This document shows positions 61,140 through 64,000 of a stretch of DNA of 64,000 nucleotides, piece after piece; position 1 is the first letter of the stretch; each line of letters starts with the position of its first letter. Below the pieces are notes generated by a model. That model ran no database searches. It saw only the letters and a program-made list of their open reading frames with translations, and was not told the origin of the DNA. Origin of the DNA: Paenibacillus urinalis (GTDB lineage Bacteria > Bacillota > Bacilli > Paenibacillales > Paenibacillaceae); contig NZ_CP118108.1 in NCBI RefSeq assembly GCF_028747985.1, positions 4,097,501 through 4,161,500 on the forward strand, given 5' to 3'. The position numbers were made by a program, and so were the translations under genes.

Positions 61140-64000
61140 ACCTATCCACTCCCTTCCAAGGCTCTGTCACCTGCGGTGGATCGTAAGTATCGACTATGCT
61201 GCCTTGATCATCGATAAAATCAAACTCCCGTGCTTTACGCCAAATCTCACGATCCATGCCAAGAATGCCCTCTTCCAGCGCATCACGGTAATTTTGTCCG
61301 CTCAGCACGGTTCGGTTCCAAGCATTCATGACTTCACGCGGGATAAAATAAGAGCCTGGTATGTTCGCCATATCCTTGTACCAACGCCACTGCTCCAGCA
61401 TGACGGCAAGCTCTTCCTCGTTCCATGGCAGTCCTGTAAAGGCTTCAAGATTCGCCGTATTCCAGCGGAACGCGACTCCATAGAATCCTTCCAGATCATT
61501 CCCGAATCGCTGCTGCGTCTCACTCGACAGCCACCACTGTAGAAACTGCCAGGCTTCCTCTTTAAGATCGCTGTTTGAGAAGATCGCTGCCGCGGTCTGA
61601 TTTCCACCTGTCCAGCGCTCTACTTCTCCACGCTCACTCACTGTTCCCGGCAGCGGCGCCATTCCCCACCAGCCATCCAGCTCCGGTGCCGCTACACGCA
61701 TCTGCAAATAAAAGTTGAAATCGGCGATCCCGATCGGCATATCTCCATCACGGAAATGCTGGTAGAAGCTTGGGACTTGCTGCTCAATCCCGTACACGGT
61801 AAACAGGTCGGTCATGAGCTTGAAGCCGGTAAACGCCTCCGGTGAATCAAGCGCTGTCTTCATTCCATCTGCCGTATAAAACTCAGCACCATACTGATAT
61901 AGGAAGGTCATATAATCGTTATACGGAATGTGAAAGTTATATCCGTTCTGCTGCAAGGTTGGCAGCATCTCGATGACATCCTCCCATGTATCGGGCACGC
62001 CAAGCCCCAGCTTCTGTAGAATATCCTTGCGATAATAGAGCACCTGAAACCGCTGAGTTTCCGGGAGTGCATAATAACCGTCAGCAAAATAGTAGGGCAG
62101 TGTAGAGCCCGGTGAATACTGCTCGAATAAGTCATCAAACCCCGGATAATCCGACAAATCCTCTACTGCCCCGCGAATGGCCAATTCAATCGGCCTACCT
62201 TCCGTCATTCCCAGCGCAATATCCGGAGATTTACCGGCCGCATTCGCCATTACCAGTAGATTTTCATCTGGAAGAAGATCCACTTGAACTTCAATGCCTG
62301 TCTCCGGTGTAAAATATTGATCCGCCATCTCCTGTATCAGATTGACATAGTCACGACCATAGTTGACCCATATATTCAGCACCTCGTCCTCACTGGACGA
62401 CAGCCTGTTGTCTGAACTAAAGGAATGAAAGAATGAAGAGGTATTTCTTAATGTCTTCTCTCCCCAATTCGCTTCCATTCTCGGAAACGCTGTGCCTGCC
62501 GGAGCAATATATAACTTGTCGAGTGCCATAGGTGCAGCCGTAAGGCTCGCTGTGATGGAGGCAACCCGGGAAGATATGAGGCTGAGATCCTCCAGCTTGT
62601 ATGGTATGTCATTTGGATAACGAAGAATATCCTCTATATCGGTTATTGCTGTAGACAAGGATTGTGAATTTGCATCGGCTTCGCCATTCACTTCAAGCAG
62701 CATGGCCGCCATGCGCTCCAGCTTCTGTTTAATCTCCTCTGTCCTTGTAATGAGCTCCGGAAAATTCTCTTTGATCCTCCACGTTCGAGCTGTATCTTCT
62801 ACTCCTCCGGTAATCGTGTTGATATTTTCAGACAAGTCCCTTATCAATGCGAGTACTTGTTCCTGTTCATTAAGCACCGGATTGTAAGGAGCATAGGTTG
62901 CAGCTAGTGTGAGGGTATGCTCCCCTTTCTCAAGGTATATTTCATAAGGCTCTTCCGCCGATGGACCGATGACCACCCCCTGCCAGCTTGTTGAATAATT
63001 GATCGGGTAAGCCAGCAGCTCTTCGAAGGGCACCTGTCCGTCAATCATGATCTTGCGATACACCTTTTTGCTCGATTGGTAGCCTTGATAGGCTCTGATC
63101 CCGAGGTTATATCGCCCACTGTCCGGTATCGTGAAGCTCCAGGTTATTGCGCCGCCGCCATTCTGCCAGCGTGTTCCGCCAATCGCATTAAAAATCAGCT
63201 TATTGTCGGCATCCGGTGACATAAGCGGGTCCTGATCTGTCATCACTTGAATGGCTACATCATTTTTGGCCTGCATATTCTCGGCCTCGATGACGATGAC
63301 TTCACTTCCGCTCGTATTCCCATTGTTCTCCGGCAGGGTCATCCGGAACTCCTCATAAGGAGGTATGGTTGTCGGCGGGACAAGCTCAATCTGATCGATA
63401 ACGATAGGCGCAAAGGATTGAAGACGCAGCGTGTGTTTGCCTTCGGTCAGCTTCCACTTCAGCGGCAGAGAACTGGTACCCTCCGCATCCTGAAATGACT
63501 GTCTCATCCACTGATTCTGTTCAATCGGCCTTGGTCTGATATGATTTCCCTTCTCATCCGTCTTGAAAGGGAGCTCATCCCTGAATATTCTTGCAAATTC
63601 AATCGCCCTTGCCTCATTGAACACATATTCACCGTCAAAGGATACGGCCATCGTTGTCGGCCGGTAGCTCTGATAAACAGCGTCCTCATCAATCAAGGCG
63701 TGATAAGTCAGTGCCATTTCATACATTCCCTCGGCAGGAACTTCAATGTCATACTCGATCCATTCTGTCCGGTTATTGTTCCAGATCAGCACATCCTCCT
63801 TGCCTGCGTAAGAGCCTGTAGATACACTAGCCCCTTCGGATTGACCTGAGAGTCTTGTGCCGGGTACAAGAATGGACTCACGGGCAGACGGAACTCCTGC
63901 TTCCTCCCATGTACGAGAAACGTCCATATAATAGGGTTCGAATGCGCTTTCAATTATGGGATTAACAGGAGTCTCTCCTTCTTCCTCCAAACCTTGCAAG
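61126..64000 (-). CDS. large extracellular solute-binding protein fused to carbohydrate-binding-like domains, 5' end outside window
   Basis: More than 950 codons are visible and the N-terminus lies beyond the window. Visible order: a beta-sandwich (residues 1-215; NRTEWIEYDIEVPAEGMYEM), a second CBM6/35-like sandwich (225-395; VIVIEAENMQA, GAITWSFTIPDSGRYNLGIR), a helical, coiled-coil-like section (400-540), then a complete SBP_bac_1 module (about 555-957; VNYGRDYVNLIQEMADQYF, QVLYYRKDILQKLGLGVPDTW, AWQFLQWWLSS). Ordinary binding proteins have 400-450 residues, so this one is more than double. It should bind a polymer at the surface and pass oligosaccharide to the permeases encoded next. Its stop overlaps the permease start by 14 bases. 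Confidence 0.85.
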   Translation of the reverse strand, partial: LQGLEEEGETPVNPIIESAFEPYYMDVSRTWEEAGVPSARESILVPGTRLSGQSEGASVSTGSYAGKEDVLIWNNNRTEWIEYDIEVPAEGMYEMALTYHALIDEDAVYQSYRPTTMAVSFDGEYVFNEARAIEFARIFRDELPFKTDEKGNHIRPRPIEQNQWMRQSFQDAEGTSSLPLKWKLTEGKHTLRLQSFAPIVIDQIELVPPTTIPPYEEFRMTLPENNGNTSGSEVIVIEAENMQAKNDVAIQVMTDQDPLMSPDADNKLIFNAIGGTRWQNGGGAITWSFTIPDSGRYNLGIRAYQGYQSSKKVYRKIMIDGQVPFEELLAYPINYSTSWQGVVIGPSAEEPYEIYLEKGEHTLTLAATYAPYNPVLNEQEQVLALIRDLSENINTITGGVEDTARTWRIKENFPELITRTEEIKQKLERMAAMLLEVNGEADANSQSLSTAITDIEDILRYPNDIPYKLEDLSLISSRVASITASLTAAPMALDKLYIAPAGTAFPRMEANWGEKTLRNTSSFFHSFSSDNRLSSSEDEVLNIWVNYGRDYVNLIQEMADQYFTPETGIEVQVDLLPDENLLVMANAAGKSPDIALGMTEGRPIELAIRGAVEDLSDYPGFDDLFEQYSPGSTLPYYFADGYYALPETQRFQVLYYRKDILQKLGLGVPDTWEDVIEMLPTLQQNGYNFHIPYNDYMTFLYQYGAEFYTADGMKTALDSPEAFTGFKLMTDLFTVYGIEQQVPSFYQHFRDGDMPIGIADFNFYLQMRVAAPELDGWWGMAPLPGTVSERGEVERWTGGNQTAAAIFSNSDLKEEAWQFLQWWLSSETQQRFGNDLEGFYGVAFRWNTANLEAFTGLPWNEEELAVMLEQWRWYKDMANIPGSYFIPREVMNAWNRTVLSGQNYRDALEEGILGMDREIWRKAREFDFIDDQGSIVDTYDPPQVTEPWKGVDRYVNP

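Overview
The window reads as the chromosome of a Paenibacillus-type endospore-forming Firmicute. Grounds for this are an uninterrupted sigK, a spoVAC-spoVAD-spoVAE operon, the Bacillus-like order yqeG-yqeH-aroE-yhbY-nadD-yqeK-rsfS ... yqeM ... comER/comEA-comEB-comEC, a leuS T-box leader, strong AGGAGG ribosome binding sites with frequent GTG and TTG starts, and large carbohydrate-utilisation operons with DUF5696, NHL/Yip1 and YesS-like proteins. Species cannot be fixed from sequence reading alone. I see no tRNA, rRNA, insertion sequence, prophage or CRISPR array.

Layout. 1-5.7 kb: a truncated DUF1796 protein, then a minus-strand module of metallophosphoesterase, solute-binding lipoprotein and two ABC permeases, with a GntR/FCD regulator upstream. 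5.8-11.3 kb: competence genes comEC, comEB and comEA with divergent comER. 11.2-14.1 kb: leuS under a leucine T-box. 14.2-20.3 kb: M3 oligopeptidase, then a CstA-family transporter with a LytS/LytTR two-component system. 20.3-27 kb: the ribosome-assembly and NAD cluster yqeM, cvfB, rsfS, yqeK, nadD, yhbY, aroE, yqeH, yqeG. 27-31.5 kb: MoxR, DUF58 and transglutaminase-like operon. 31.7-40.3 kb: spoVA operon, M42 peptidase, YdjM-like membrane protein, MetE-like protein, a decayed zeta-toxin module, sigK and a Gfo/Idh/MocA oxidoreductase. 40.6-64 kb: plant-polysaccharide region.

The polysaccharide region has two transcription units. The first is GH95 enzyme, pectate lyase (frameshifted) and a solute-binding lipoprotein (46.7 to 40.6 kb), next to an AraC regulator and a membrane-anchored YesS-like AraC regulator. 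The second runs from beyond the right edge to 50.4 kb and encodes a very large solute-binding protein fused to carbohydrate-binding-like domains, a frameshifted permease, a second permease, an NHL-propeller/Yip1 membrane protein, a DUF5696 protein, another permease pair and a GH106-like enzyme. Most genes in it overlap or nearly touch, so it is probably one operon. No ABC ATPase is present in any transporter cluster here, so a shared MsmX-type ATPase elsewhere is the likely motor.

The most interesting points are: (i) the second operon as a composite surface glycan capture and import system; (ii) a 21-bp-phased direct repeat and a consensus-matching cre site in front of cstA, suggesting dual LytTR/CcpA control; (iii) an antitoxin-like gene left beside a collapsed zeta-toxin gene; (iv) an intrinsic terminator between comEB and comEC; (v) single-base frameshifts in a pectate lyase and in a permease, which could be real decay or sequence errors; (vi) a structured intergenic element downstream of cvfB.
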